This document shows positions 1 to 8,689 of a DNA stretch of 64,000 bases, one piece after another. The stretch comes from Clostridia bacterium (GTDB lineage Bacteria; Bacillota; Clostridia; Christensenellales; Borkfalkiaceae). Both the position numbers and the translations under genes were made by a program. Within the stretch, counting starts at the first letter, position 1, and every line of letters starts with the position of its first letter. The notes beneath the pieces were generated by a model. That model was not told the DNA's origin, made no database searches, and saw only the letters and a list, made by a program, of their open reading frames with translations. Where the stretch lies: positions 13,838 to 77,837 of the forward strand of contig CAAFVM010000012.1 of the NCBI GenBank assembly GCA_900766495.1, read 5' to 3'.

Positions 1-1814
1 GCCGCGTCTTTTTCGATGAGGTTAGCGGAAGAAGCGTTGTAACCGAAATAGTAAGAATCGTCGCTTTCGTCGGTCTTGCCGCCATTTGGCATATCAGCGG
101 TGAGGCTTACTTTAACTGCGTTCGAGGTGGTGCTTGCAATCGAGTAATCGTCCTCGGTAAGCTCGCAAATTTCCGCATCGGTAACGAGGAAATAACCTAC
201 AGCCATCTTCCATTCGTCGTCGCTCTCGTCGCCGAAAGTGAACTTAACGCTGAATTTTCTGGTTTTATCGGAGTTAGAAACGGTGTTTGAAACATAAACG
301 GTGTATTGAGTCCAGCCGTTGAACGTTTCAACCTTGTCGGTATTGAGGTTACTTGCAAGCGAACTGCTCTTGGGCGATTGCGCGTCGCCCTCGCCGAGGT
401 CCTTAACCTCTATGGTCAAGCCGGGGCGGGAAGCCTTATCGAGGTGCGATTTAACCCAGAACGAAACTTTCTTATAGCTCTTATAAGGAACTTCGAAAGC
501 TTGGGTTTCGCATTCGTATTTGCCCGCTTTGGTGAGTTTCGCATAGAAAGTGTCGCTTGTGAAATCGTCGCCGTAAGGAGCTTTAAGGTCGGAACCTATA
601 ACGGTTTTAATGTCGGAAGCGGAAGCTACGCCGGCAACGCCGAGGGTAGAATCGATAGCTCCGTCGTAACCGCTAAACATATCGCCGAACGCTTCGTTGG
701 TTCTGTAATGCGAGAGGGAATAAACAACCTCGTCGAATTTTTTACCGCTTTCGGCGTCGTTTGTTGCGGTGTAGTCGTTTAAAGCTACGGTTTTAAGGCC
801 GTCGGCGGGAACTTTCGAATAGGTTTTATCGGAGTTCTGCTCGTAAAGATTGAACTTGTTTTCAACGGCGGTTGCGTTTACGCCGGCAATGTAATCGGCG
901 TATTCGATTTTTTCGAAATTAACGTCGTCGAAAAACGCGTGGCCTTCAACGTATTCTTCGCGCAGTTCTCTGTTGCCGAAGCCCAAGCCGAGGGTTACCT
1001 TGAACGAGGATGTGGCAAAGTCGGACGAGCGGAGGTAAATAGTATATTTAACCCACTGGCTTACGCCGTTCTTTTCGGTGTTGATGCCTTTGATTACGAA
1101 CGGGTCGCACGAGGAAGAAACGGTGTTCTGAATCGCGATGTAAGCGCCTACGCCGGTCTGGTTATAACGGAAACGCAGGTTTTTGGTTTTAACCCAAACC
1201 GAAAGACGGGCGTATTCGTTTTTACCAAGGCTCAACGACGAGGTCGACGTGAATTTCTGGGCGGTGCCGGTGAATTCATCGGGTGTGTCGTCTTTGGCGG
1301 TTATGTTCGAAATCATAAGAACTTTGCTGCCTTTCATGGGCAGCTTGTCCTCGTTGGAATTCTTCGTCTCTTTATCGAAAACGAAATATTCCGATTCCTC
1401 TTTAATGTTATAATCGTAAAGAGTGCCGGGGTTGTAATAGTTTTCGCCGTCTTTGGGAAGCTTGGCTTTTTTAGCGGCTTCTTCGTATTTGTCGGCTTCG
1501 GCTTTCGTGTCGATAATTCCCGAGTTGCCGTCGGAGCTTATAGCAGACGACGAATTTTTCGAATCCCTCGAAAGCGACCAGCTTATCGAAGAAGATACGG
1601 GGAACTTGGTATCGGTGGCAAAGGTCGAAAACTCGAAATCGCCGTTAGACACCAACTGGGTATCGGTGGGATTCACGACCGTTTCTTCCGCGCTCGAAGA
1701 GGAGGAAGAAGACTGATTGTTACACGCGGCGGAAAACGCCAGCGTGAAGCACAGCAGTACGGAGAGAACGAAAACCGAAAAAGTTTTAAAGTTGAACTTG
1801 GTTGCTGTTTTCAT
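1..1814 (-). CDS. Surface lipoprotein with tandem CBM4/9-like modules (3' end beyond window)
   Basis: The reading frame is open from the ATG at 1814 to the left edge (about 604 codons visible, no stop). The N-terminus is a lipoprotein signal: basic start, hydrophobic segment, then Cys31 after Phe-Ser-Ala-Ala, followed by a serine-rich linker. From about residue 50 there is an NGDFE motif, typical of the start of CBM4/9-like jelly-roll carbohydrate-binding modules. Two weakly similar beta-rich units follow, each with a (S/F)VWVK or FWVK strand and a W-x-x-Y-T-(I/V)-Y strand (roughly residues 60-290 and 380-570). The likely role is glycan binding or display on the outer face of the membrane, which is inferred from the fold. 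No catalytic domain is visible in the part present. The gene diverges from the neighbouring permease genes. Confidence 0.75.
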   Translation of the reverse strand, partial: MKTATKFNFKTFSVFVLSVLLCFTLAFSAACNNQSSSSSSSAEETVVNPTDTQLVSNGDFEFSTFATDTKFPVSSSISWSLSRDSKNSSSAISSDGNSGIIDTKAEADKYEEAAKKAKLPKDGENYYNPGTLYDYNIKEESEYFVFDKETKNSNEDKLPMKGSKVLMISNITAKDDTPDEFTGTAQKFTSTSSLSLGKNEYARLSVWVKTKNLRFRYNQTGVGAYIAIQNTVSSSCDPFVIKGINTEKNGVSQWVKYTIYLRSSDFATSSFKVTLGLGFGNRELREEYVEGHAFFDDVNFEKIEYADYIAGVNATAVENKFNLYEQNSDKTYSKVPADGLKTVALNDYTATNDAESGKKFDEVVYSLSHYRTNEAFGDMFSGYDGAIDSTLGVAGVASASDIKTVIGSDLKAPYGDDFTSDTFYAKLTKAGKYECETQAFEVPYKSYKKVSFWVKSHLDKASRPGLTIEVKDLGEGDAQSPKSSSLASNLNTDKVETFNGWTQYTVYVSNTVSNSDKTRKFSVKFTFGDESDDEWKMAVGYFLVTDAEICELTEDDYSIASTTSNAVKVSLTADMPNGGKTDESDDSYYFGYNASSANLIEKDA

Positions 1815-2035
1815 ATTTCACCTTTTTTGAGATTTGTGTAACAGTTTTGCACTTTAAACATTATACAATAATCGCAAGAATATTGCAATATTTTTTAACT
1901 CGTTTTGGTATTTTTAGGCGCGCGCGCGCGTACTTTTTTATTTATATAAAGGGTTCCGCGCAGTTTTTGCTTGTCAAGTTGCTTTTTTATAAGTTTTCGG
2001 CATATAATCTGCGTTTTTTTGCGCAAACTTTTTTT

Positions 2036-2440
2036 ATGGAAAAAATTAAAAATTCGGCTGCTTTCGGCGAAGCTAACCCTAAAAAAGGCAAAAAATTCGT
2101 TTTAAAACTTATTGTGGGCGCGGTTTGCGGCGCGGTAAACGGCTTTTTCGGGGGCGGCGGCGGAATGCTCGTGGTGCCTATGCTCGCGGGAATTTTGGAC
2201 TACGAACAGAAAAAAGCGCAGGCTTCGTGCATTGCGGTTATTCTGCCCGTGTCGATTGCGAGCGGCGCCGTTTACGCGTTTACCAAAGACATTCCGTGGG
2301 TTAGTTTTATACCCGCTTGCATAGGCGTGGCGGCGGGCGGCGCAATAGGCGCCTGGCTTTTGAAAAAAATAAAATCGAAAGCTTTGGGGTATGCGTTTTG
2401 CGCGGTTATGGTTGCGGCGGGACTTAAAACTTTGTTTTGA
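2036..2440 (+). CDS. TauE/SafE (TSUP) family permease, half-length
   Basis: A 134-residue membrane protein with about four hydrophobic segments. After a short basic N-terminus comes a glycine-rich first helix (GFFGGGGGMLVVPML), the signature of the TauE/SafE sulfite/sulfonate exporter family. Full-length members have about 250 residues and two copies of this unit; this protein has one. The ATG at 2036 is chosen because the charged N-terminal segment and the family motif follow it; no good ribosome-binding site is visible. A second, similar half-length gene follows 100 bp downstream, so the two probably pair as a heterodimer equivalent to one full transporter. The substrate cannot be told from sequence. 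Confidence 0.72.
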   Translation: MEKIKNSAAFGEANPKKGKKFVLKLIVGAVCGAVNGFFGGGGGMLVVPMLAGILDYEQKKAQASCIAVILPVSIASGAVYAFTKDIPWVSFIPACIGVAAGGAIGAWLLKKIKSKALGYAFCAVMVAAGLKTLF

Positions 2441-2540
2441 TTTTTTTAGCTATTTTAACGCCGAATATATCGTTAATCGCCTTATAGCGCGGTTTTATTT
2501 GTTTATTTTTTTTAATTCACCGCGCATTTTTGTTTTACAT

Positions 2541-2930
2541 ATGTTGTTCGTTTATTTGTTTTTATGCGGAGTTGCCGCGGGCGTTCTGGGCGGAATGGGA
2601 ATGGGCGGAGGCACCATACTCATACCCATGCTTACCGTGTTTTTTAAAATGAGCCAGACAGCCGCGCAGGGTATAAATTTATTAAGTTTCATTCCTATGG
2701 CGGCGGTAGCTCTTGCCATTCACATAAAAAATAAAATGCTCGACGTAAAAGACCTTTTGCCCGTAGCTTTGCCCGCCGTTGCGTTTTCGCTTGCGGGTAG
2801 TTTTTTGTTAAAATTCGTAGACGGCGATATTCAGAAAAAGGCGTTCGGCGTGTTTTTACTGCTGCTTGCCGTAGTGCAGTTTTTTATTGTGAAAAAAAGC
2901 GACGAGCCTAAAAACGACGGCAAAGCTTAA
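2541..2930 (+). CDS. TauE/SafE (TSUP) family permease, second half-length subunit
   Basis: A 129-residue membrane protein of the same family as its upstream neighbour. The first helix carries GVLGGMGMGGGTILIPML, the family glycine-rich motif, and three more hydrophobic segments follow. The ATG at 2541 is chosen because the family motif starts within 15 residues of it; the frame is open further upstream but that part is not family-like. The C-terminus is short and charged. It most likely forms a pair with the preceding half-length permease. Substrate unknown; sulfur-containing organic anions are typical of the family. Confidence 0.72.
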   Translation: MLFVYLFLCGVAAGVLGGMGMGGGTILIPMLTVFFKMSQTAAQGINLLSFIPMAAVALAIHIKNKMLDVKDLLPVALPAVAFSLAGSFLLKFVDGDIQKKAFGVFLLLLAVVQFFIVKKSDEPKNDGKA

Positions 2931-3334
2931 AAACTTTATTGCCTATGCGAAATTTGTCGAAAAATAAGAAAATACATTTTCGTAATAATGTAATATAAAA
3001 TAATTGTGCAATTTGCTATACGATTTTTTGTTTTTTTTATTTGAAAATTTTGTGATATAAATAAAATTTGCAGATAAATAAAGAGTTTTTTTGACTTTTA
3101 TAAAAAGAAAATCGTCGAAAAAGTAGGTTAAAAAAAATTCGTTCGAAAAAGTTGCACAAAAATTTAAAAACCCCTTTAAATTTAAAACGATTTATGATAC
3201 AATATAGCCGTGAATTCCGCAGGGCGTTTTTAGCGCGCCGCTTACATTAATTCGATTAATGTTTTGCTTGTGAAAATTATGGTGGAATCGTAATAAAAAA
3301 TCGGTAATATTACTTGAAATAAAGAGGTATAGAA
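2931..3334. other. 404-bp AT-rich intergenic region with the ppx promoter
   Basis: No convincing gene is present. The stretch is strongly A/T-rich up to about 3200. It holds a sigma-A-like promoter at 3175-3203 and, in the leader, an inverted repeat at 3245-3261 (CATTAA, 5-nt spacer, TTAATG). Confidence 0.5.
3175..3203 (+). promoter_or_regulatory. Promoter for the Ppx/GppA gene
   Basis: -35 TTTAAA (3175-3180), 17-nt spacer, -10 TACAAT (3198-3203) with an extended TGA just before it. It leaves a leader of roughly 125 nt before the GTG start at 3335. Confidence 0.5.
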
Positions 3335-4849
3335 GTGGAAAAAATAGGCATTATCGACCTTGGTTCGAACACTGCGAGGCTGGTTATCGTTCAGATGCTC
3401 GGCGACGGACATTTTTTCGTAGTGGACCAGTTGAAGGAAAGCGTACGTTTAGGCAAAGATATGGAGCGCGACGGATTTTTGAAGGTATCGCGCATTCAGG
3501 AAACGCTTAAAACTTTGAAAATGTTCCGCCGTCTTTGCGACGCACACGGAATCGACAGAATAATCGCCGTTGCAACGGCAGCGGTTCGCCGCGCTAAAAA
3601 TCAGCGCAGTTTTCTTGACGAAGTTGCCACTACGTGCGGCATAAAACTTAAAGTTTTGTCTGCCGAAGAGGAAGCCCTTTACGTGTATCGCGGCGTAATT
3701 AACACTATGGACGTGCCCAAGGGCGTTATTATAGAAATCGGCGGCGGCTCAACCAAAATAGTGTATTACAACAGGCGTAACCTTTTACATTACGAAACAT
3801 TGCCGTTCGGTGCGGTTACCTTGTCTGAATTGTTCTCGGGCGACGGAATGACCCCCGAAGAGCAAACCTCGAAAATAGAAGAATTTTTCACCGAACAGCT
3901 TAAAAAAATCGAATGGCTCGACGAAATCGACCCCGACGCGCAGCTTATCGGCGTGGGCGGTTCGTGCAGAAGCCTTGCCCGCATAAGCAAGGTTATGAAA
4001 AAAAGCCAGTATTCGCTGGTTCATAACTACCGCATTCCCGTTGACGATTTCAACACCATTTACAACACGCTCCGCGTGCTCGACCTCGATAAGAAAAAGC
4101 GCATAAAGGGCATATCCAACGCCCGTGCCGACATATTGCCCGGCGCGCTCGCGGCTCTCGGTTCGCTTGTAAAATATAAGAATTTCAGCGAAATTATCAT
4201 TTCGGGTTGCGGTTTAAGGGAAGGCATTATGTTTAATTACGCAATGCCCGTTACCATCGATAAACCCATAAACGACGTGCTTACTTACAGCCTTAAAACG
4301 CTTAACAAATATTACGGTTGCAACGAAAAACACGTAGACCAGGTGCTTAATTTGTCGGTTCAGCTGTTTAAACAGTTAAGGGTTTTGCATAAATTCCCCC
4401 GTCAGTATCTGCGCATTTTAAAAATCGCGGCTTACCTGCACGACGCAGGCACATGCATCAGATATTACGACTATCAGAAACACAGCAGTTACATCATTAT
4501 GAACGCGGCTATTTACGGCGTTTCGCACAGGGAAATAGTGCTTGCCGCGCTTGTGGTTTCGGTTCATAAAAACGACGATTTCTCTATTTCAGACCTTGTA
4601 AAATATAAAGAATTTATCGACGAATCGGACGTTGAGGTTATAAGAAAACTCGGAATTATTCTCCGCATTGCCGAAAGTTTAGACAGAAGCATGGCGGGCT
4701 GCGTAATCGGGCTTAACTGCGACGTTTTGGGCGATTCGGTTATTATGAAAACCGAACTCGCGTCCGACGCGACCCTCGAAATTAAAGACGCTATGAACGC
4801 CGCCGTCGATTTCAGAAGAATTTTCAAAAAGAATTTGGATATTCTGTAA
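3335..4849 (+). CDS. Ppx/GppA family phosphatase with C-terminal HD domain
   Basis: A 504-residue cytoplasmic enzyme of the exopolyphosphatase/guanosine pentaphosphatase family. The ASKHA fold begins with IIDLGSNTARLVIV (residues 4-17), followed by the second phosphate loop IEIGGGSTKI near residue 132 and GVGGSCRSLAR near 206. The C-terminal third is an HD-type helical domain (AAYLHDAG near 368). The start is GTG at 3335 with AGAGGT 7-10 nt upstream. Family members hydrolyse polyphosphate or pppGpp; sequence alone does not tell which. It stands alone behind its own promoter, with no ppk gene nearby. Confidence 0.88.
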   Translation: MEKIGIIDLGSNTARLVIVQMLGDGHFFVVDQLKESVRLGKDMERDGFLKVSRIQETLKTLKMFRRLCDAHGIDRIIAVATAAVRRAKNQRSFLDEVATTCGIKLKVLSAEEEALYVYRGVINTMDVPKGVIIEIGGGSTKIVYYNRRNLLHYETLPFGAVTLSELFSGDGMTPEEQTSKIEEFFTEQLKKIEWLDEIDPDAQLIGVGGSCRSLARISKVMKKSQYSLVHNYRIPVDDFNTIYNTLRVLDLDKKKRIKGISNARADILPGALAALGSLVKYKNFSEIIISGCGLREGIMFNYAMPVTIDKPINDVLTYSLKTLNKYYGCNEKHVDQVLNLSVQLFKQLRVLHKFPRQYLRILKIAAYLHDAGTCIRYYDYQKHSSYIIMNAAIYGVSHREIVLAALVVSVHKNDDFSISDLVKYKEFIDESDVEVIRKLGIILRIAESLDRSMAGCVIGLNCDVLGDSVIMKTELASDATLEIKDAMNAAVDFRRIFKKNLDIL

Positions 4850-4962
4850 TTTTTGCAAAGTTGTTTTAAACGAATATGCCGCCGCGGCTGAATATGCGAC
4901 AGCTCGGCGCGCTTAAATAAAAAATTTAATATATGAATTAAAAAGGGTATTTGCTCATATAT

Positions 4963-5967
4963 ATGGATATGAGAAAAATACTCTTTTTTTTCGCGCGGAT
5001 TTTGTTTGTTGCGGTTTGCGTTTTCACTCTTTGCACGGCGCCGTTTTTTAATAAAAGCAAGGCAGAGAGCAAGGATTATTCGCTTGAAATATGGCAGGTG
5101 GACTGCTTCGAAGGCGGCACGGGGTCGCGGCGGGCGTATTTGCAAAGCGTAGCTAAAAAATTTTGCAATATAAAAAACGCCAAACTCGGCGCGGGAAATA
5201 ACGGCTATGGCGGCAAAGTTACCGCGAGCGTGAAAAGCCACACGATTTATTCTGCAGAAGAAAGTTTTGCCGCGGGAATTTTTCCCGACGTGATTTCGTT
5301 CGGTGCGGGGTTGGAATTGCCTTACTCGCGGCTTGTAAAATTAGATTTCGACGGCGGCGCCGCTTGCGAGTACGGTAAGGAAAGTTATGCGGCGGTGTGG
5401 GCGCGCGGCGGCTATTGCCTTATAACGAAAAAGGGCGAAACGCAGATAAACAAACTTATAATAGGCGAGCAAAAATATAATTTGCCGCTCCTCGCGTGCA
5501 GATTGTCGAACTTAAAAATGCCCGAAACGGTGGAAGAATTGCCGTCGGATAAATGTTTTTACGAGTTCAATTCAAACAAAAATTGCGGGTGGGTGGCAAC
5601 GCAACGCGACCTGTATAGGGTTGACGGAAAAATAGAAGTAGACGTTCAGCCGCTTAACGGATATAACGATTTATATCAGTGCGCCGCGGTTTTATCGTGC
5701 GAAAACGGCAACGAAAAGGCTGCTTGCGAATTTTTAAAATTTTTATGTTCGGGCGATTATTCCAATCCGTCGGTTATAGGAATGCTTTCGCCAAACGGTT
5801 TTGCAAAAGACGAAAGTGCCCCTATAAGTCGATTATCGGGGCAAAACGCAGATTATTGCCTTAACGTTTTTACCTCTCGCGCGGGGATTGAGAGGTTAAA
5901 AACGCAGTGCGCCGATTTTGATTTAAACGCGCAAAATATTAAAAACGCGCTAAAATATTTGAAATAA
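4963..5967 (+). CDS. Secreted protein resembling an extracellular solute-binding protein
   Basis: About 334 residues. The N-terminus is a clear export signal (MRK then about 20 hydrophobic residues), and no lipobox Cys is evident. The mature part has an overall solute-binding-protein look: an early stretch naming a prey segment (FPDVISFGAG, near 110), and a late helix CEFLKFLCSG like the C-terminal helices of type 1 binding proteins. No permease or ATPase is adjacent; it sits between ppx and murB, 32 bp before murB. The start is uncertain: TTG 4951, ATG 4963 and ATG 4969 are all in frame and the AAAAGGG at 4941-4947 fits none of them well. Family assignment is weak. Confidence 0.55.
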   Translation: MDMRKILFFFARILFVAVCVFTLCTAPFFNKSKAESKDYSLEIWQVDCFEGGTGSRRAYLQSVAKKFCNIKNAKLGAGNNGYGGKVTASVKSHTIYSAEESFAAGIFPDVISFGAGLELPYSRLVKLDFDGGAACEYGKESYAAVWARGGYCLITKKGETQINKLIIGEQKYNLPLLACRLSNLKMPETVEELPSDKCFYEFNSNKNCGWVATQRDLYRVDGKIEVDVQPLNGYNDLYQCAAVLSCENGNEKAACEFLKFLCSGDYSNPSVIGMLSPNGFAKDESAPISRLSGQNADYCLNVFTSRAGIERLKTQCADFDLNAQNIKNALKYLK

Positions 5968-5999
5968 AATAAAAGTTAGTGTAAAATGGGGAGTGTCGA

Positions 6000-6881
6000 A
6001 TGGAATTTGACGAGTATATCGAAGCGCTCGACAAAGCGGGCGTAAGCTATAAACTCAATCAGCCGCTTGCGCAATACGGCGGCTACGGCTCCGGCGGAAA
6101 CGCCGCGGTTATGGTTTTTCCTGAAAATCTTAACCAAATAAAAGCTGCCTGCCGCTTTAAGCACGAAACGATAGGCAACGGTACGAACGTGCTTTTTTCC
6201 GATTACGGCTATGACGGCGCGATTATAAACGTGCGCGAAATGAACGCCGTAAGGGTGAGCGGAGTTAGCGTGCGCGCCGAATGCGGGGCGACGCTTGCAA
6301 TGGTTCGCGAAGCCGCCGAAATGAGCTGCCTGGGCGGGCTGGAATTTACCGAAGGGATACCCGCTACCATAGGCGGCGCAGTGTGCATGAACGCGGGGTG
6401 TTTTTCGAAAAGCGTGGGCGATTTAATCGCGTATGTAATAACCGATAAGTGCGCCTATAACCGCGTTAACTGTAATTTCGACTATCGTTCGAGCAGGTTT
6501 TCATGCGGCAACGACGGCGAAAAAGAAGTAATAGCCGAAGCGTGCTTTTTATTAAAACCAAGCGAATCGGACATAATACAGGCGAAGAAAGAAAAATATA
6601 AACGCATGCGCAAAAACTCGCAACCGCACGGAAAAACATGCGGCTCGGTATTTTTGAACGACGGGTATTTTGCGGGTAAACTGATAGACCTCGCGGGGCT
6701 AAAAGGAATAAAAACCGGCGGGGCAAGGGTTTCGGAAAAGCATGCGAATTTTATAATAAACGAGGGCGGTTCGTCGTCTGACGTTTATGCTCTTATAAAA
6801 CTTATAAAAAAGCAAGTGCTTAAAGTGCACGGCGTAAATTTGAAAGAAGAAATAAAATACATAGGAAAATTCGATGATTGA
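6000..6881 (+). CDS. murB: UDP-N-acetylenolpyruvoylglucosamine reductase
   Basis: A 293-residue FAD- and NADPH-dependent enzyme that reduces UDP-GlcNAc-enolpyruvate to UDP-MurNAc in peptidoglycan synthesis. FAD-binding motifs are visible: GNGTNVLFSD (about 59-68) and GIPATIGGAVCMNAGCF (about 119-135). The RSSRF segment and GKTCGSVF (about 216) match the substrate and proton-donor regions, with Cys-Gly-Ser before VF, and the final NLKEEIKYIG supplies the conserved C-terminal Glu. The length is that of the short (type II) MurB seen in Firmicutes. The start at 6000 follows GGGGAG. The next gene overlaps its end by 8 nt, so the two are translationally coupled. Confidence 0.93.
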   Translation: MEFDEYIEALDKAGVSYKLNQPLAQYGGYGSGGNAAVMVFPENLNQIKAACRFKHETIGNGTNVLFSDYGYDGAIINVREMNAVRVSGVSVRAECGATLAMVREAAEMSCLGGLEFTEGIPATIGGAVCMNAGCFSKSVGDLIAYVITDKCAYNRVNCNFDYRSSRFSCGNDGEKEVIAEACFLLKPSESDIIQAKKEKYKRMRKNSQPHGKTCGSVFLNDGYFAGKLIDLAGLKGIKTGGARVSEKHANFIINEGGSSSDVYALIKLIKKQVLKVHGVNLKEEIKYIGKFDD

Positions 6882-7650
6882 TTACGATTTTCACACGCAT
6901 ACCGTTTACAGTCACGGAACGGGAAGCATAATGGAAAACGCGCTTGTCGCGAAAAATAAGGGTATTAAACTTATAGGTATAACCGACCACGGGTTTAATC
7001 ACCCTTGCTATCGCGTTAAGAGAAAATATCTGCCGCAAATGAAAGAAGAATGCGCGGGCGCATACGGGCAGACCGGAGTTAAAGTTCTGCTCGGCATAGA
7101 GGCTAATATTATAGGGATTTCGGGCGCGACCGACGTTAAAAAATCCGACTACGAGTATCTCGATTTATATCTCGCGGGCATTCATCGCTTTGTTAAATGC
7201 GATAAGTTTTCCGACTATTTTAAGCTGCTCGGCGCGAATATGTTCGCAAATGCGTTCAGGGTTAAACCGCCGAAGTCGCTTGTGCGCGATTGCACCGCCG
7301 CTTACGTAAACGCCATAAAAAACAATCCGATTGATATTGTTACTCACGTTAATTTCTGCTGTTTTGCCGACGCCGTCGAGGTCGCCCGTTGTTGCGAAGA
7401 TTACGGCACTTATTTCGAAATAAACACGAAAAAAACGCACCTTTCCGACGAGGAGTGGCAAAACGTTATAGATAAAACCAACGTCGGGTTCGTAGTCGAT
7501 TCCGACGCGCATTCGCCCGACCGCGTGGGCGATACGCTTTTGGCGGACGAGCTTATGAAAAGGGTAAAATTCCCCGAAAACCGAATTTTTAATATGTACG
7601 GCAACGTTCCCGATTTGCGCTATACTCGCTTTAAAAAGGAGAAACTATGA
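6874..7650 (+). CDS. PHP-domain phosphoesterase
   Basis: A 258-residue protein of the polymerase-and-histidinol-phosphatase superfamily. Metal-binding motifs include DFHTHTVYSHG (residues 4-14), ITDHG (about 36-40), GIEANI (about 73), an internal TH-V-N-F region (about 155) and VDSDAHSPDRVG (about 210-220). These are the usual trinuclear metal ligands of YcdX-like phosphatases. It overlaps murB by 8 nt and whiA by 4 nt (ATGA). A PHP protein is often found in the murB-whiA neighbourhood of Clostridia. The natural substrate is not known for this subgroup. Confidence 0.85.
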   Translation: MIDYDFHTHTVYSHGTGSIMENALVAKNKGIKLIGITDHGFNHPCYRVKRKYLPQMKEECAGAYGQTGVKVLLGIEANIIGISGATDVKKSDYEYLDLYLAGIHRFVKCDKFSDYFKLLGANMFANAFRVKPPKSLVRDCTAAYVNAIKNNPIDIVTHVNFCCFADAVEVARCCEDYGTYFEINTKKTHLSDEEWQNVIDKTNVGFVVDSDAHSPDRVGDTLLADELMKRVKFPENRIFNMYGNVPDLRYTRFKKEKL

Positions 7651-8582
7651 ACTTTAGCGCGCGCACAAAATCGGAATTGTGCAAAAAAAGGTACGAATCG
7701 GGGTGCTGTTTGCTTGCCGAACTTTCCGCTTTCGTCAGAACCGCGGGCAGTATAATTTCCGAGCGCGACGTTTACGGTTTTTCGGTAACGGGGCAAGCCG
7801 ACTGCGTGAAATATTTCGCCAAGGTTATATCCGAACTGTTTTCGGGTAAAGTGGAGTTCAACTATTCCGCGGGCGGCGATAAGGTTTGCGGGTTTACGTT
7901 TTTAAACCAAAGCTCTGCGGACGTGCTTATTCAGCTTGGAATTTTCAGGTTTGTGGGCGGCGAGCTTGCCATTGCGTTAGACCCCGACGAATATATTACC
8001 GAAAACGATTGCTGCAAGCGCGCGTTCACGGCAGGCGCGTTTATGGGGTCCGGCAGTATTACCGTGCCGGAATGCGACGAAAACTCTTCTGCAAGCACAG
8101 GCTACCACCTTGAATTTTGTTTTTCTAAATATTTAACCGCGTTAAGATTTTCCGAAATGCTCGCAGGGCAGGGCTTTTTGCCTAAAATCATCGAACGCAA
8201 GCAGTCGTACGTGGTTTACTTTAAGCAAAACGAAGAAATCAAAGATATGCTCGCTTATATGGGCGCCGATTCTTCGGTGCTGGCTTTTTCTGACGTTGTG
8301 GTTATGCGCGAAATGAAAAACCGAGTTAATCGCGAAACCAACTGCGAATTGCATAACGTTTCGAGGCAGGTTGAGGCAAGCGTGAAAATTTGCTCTGCTA
8401 TCAAGTCGCTCGATAGCGCGGTCGGCATTTCTAATCTGCCCGAAGAGCTTGCCGCGGTTGCGAACGCTCGCCTTAAATACCGCGATATGACGCTTACCGA
8501 ACTTGCCGATAAGCTTGGAATAAGCAAAAGTTGTTTAAATCACAGGTTAAGAAAACTTGCGGCTCTTGCAAAAGAGTTGTGA
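7647..8582 (+). CDS. whiA: DNA-binding protein WhiA
   Basis: 311 residues. The N-terminal two thirds are the degenerate LAGLIDADG homing-endonuclease-like scaffold (GAFMGSGSITVP at about 131-142 is characteristic), and the C-terminus is a helix-turn-helix with the hallmark LTELADKLGISKSCLNHRL (about 279-297). WhiA links cell division or sporulation control to chromosome organisation in Gram-positives. The start ATG overlaps the stop of the PHP gene by 4 nt. rapZ and gpfA (yvcK), which commonly precede whiA, are not here. An intrinsic terminator follows. Confidence 0.94.
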   Translation: MNFSARTKSELCKKRYESGCCLLAELSAFVRTAGSIISERDVYGFSVTGQADCVKYFAKVISELFSGKVEFNYSAGGDKVCGFTFLNQSSADVLIQLGIFRFVGGELAIALDPDEYITENDCCKRAFTAGAFMGSGSITVPECDENSSASTGYHLEFCFSKYLTALRFSEMLAGQGFLPKIIERKQSYVVYFKQNEEIKDMLAYMGADSSVLAFSDVVVMREMKNRVNRETNCELHNVSRQVEASVKICSAIKSLDSAVGISNLPEELAAVANARLKYRDMTLTELADKLGISKSCLNHRLRKLAALAKEL

Positions 8583-8605
8583 AAACATAAATAACGAAAA
8601 AATAT

Positions 8606-8635
8606 AAAAAGCCGATTGTGAAAATCGGCTTTTTT
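8606..8635 (+). terminator. Intrinsic terminator after whiA
   Basis: Perfect 12-bp hairpin AAAAAGCCGATT / AATCGGCTTTTT with a short GTGAA loop. The symmetry could let it serve the convergent peptidase gene too. Confidence 0.85.
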
Positions 8636-8689
8636 ACTTGGAAATTATTCGGTTTGCGTTTATATTGCGACGTTTAGTCGGCGTTTAAA

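Noticed and set aside
939..1841. 300-codon open frame on the plus strand
   Set aside because: Opposite the lipoprotein gene that runs from 1814 past the left edge with a signal peptide and beta-module motifs.
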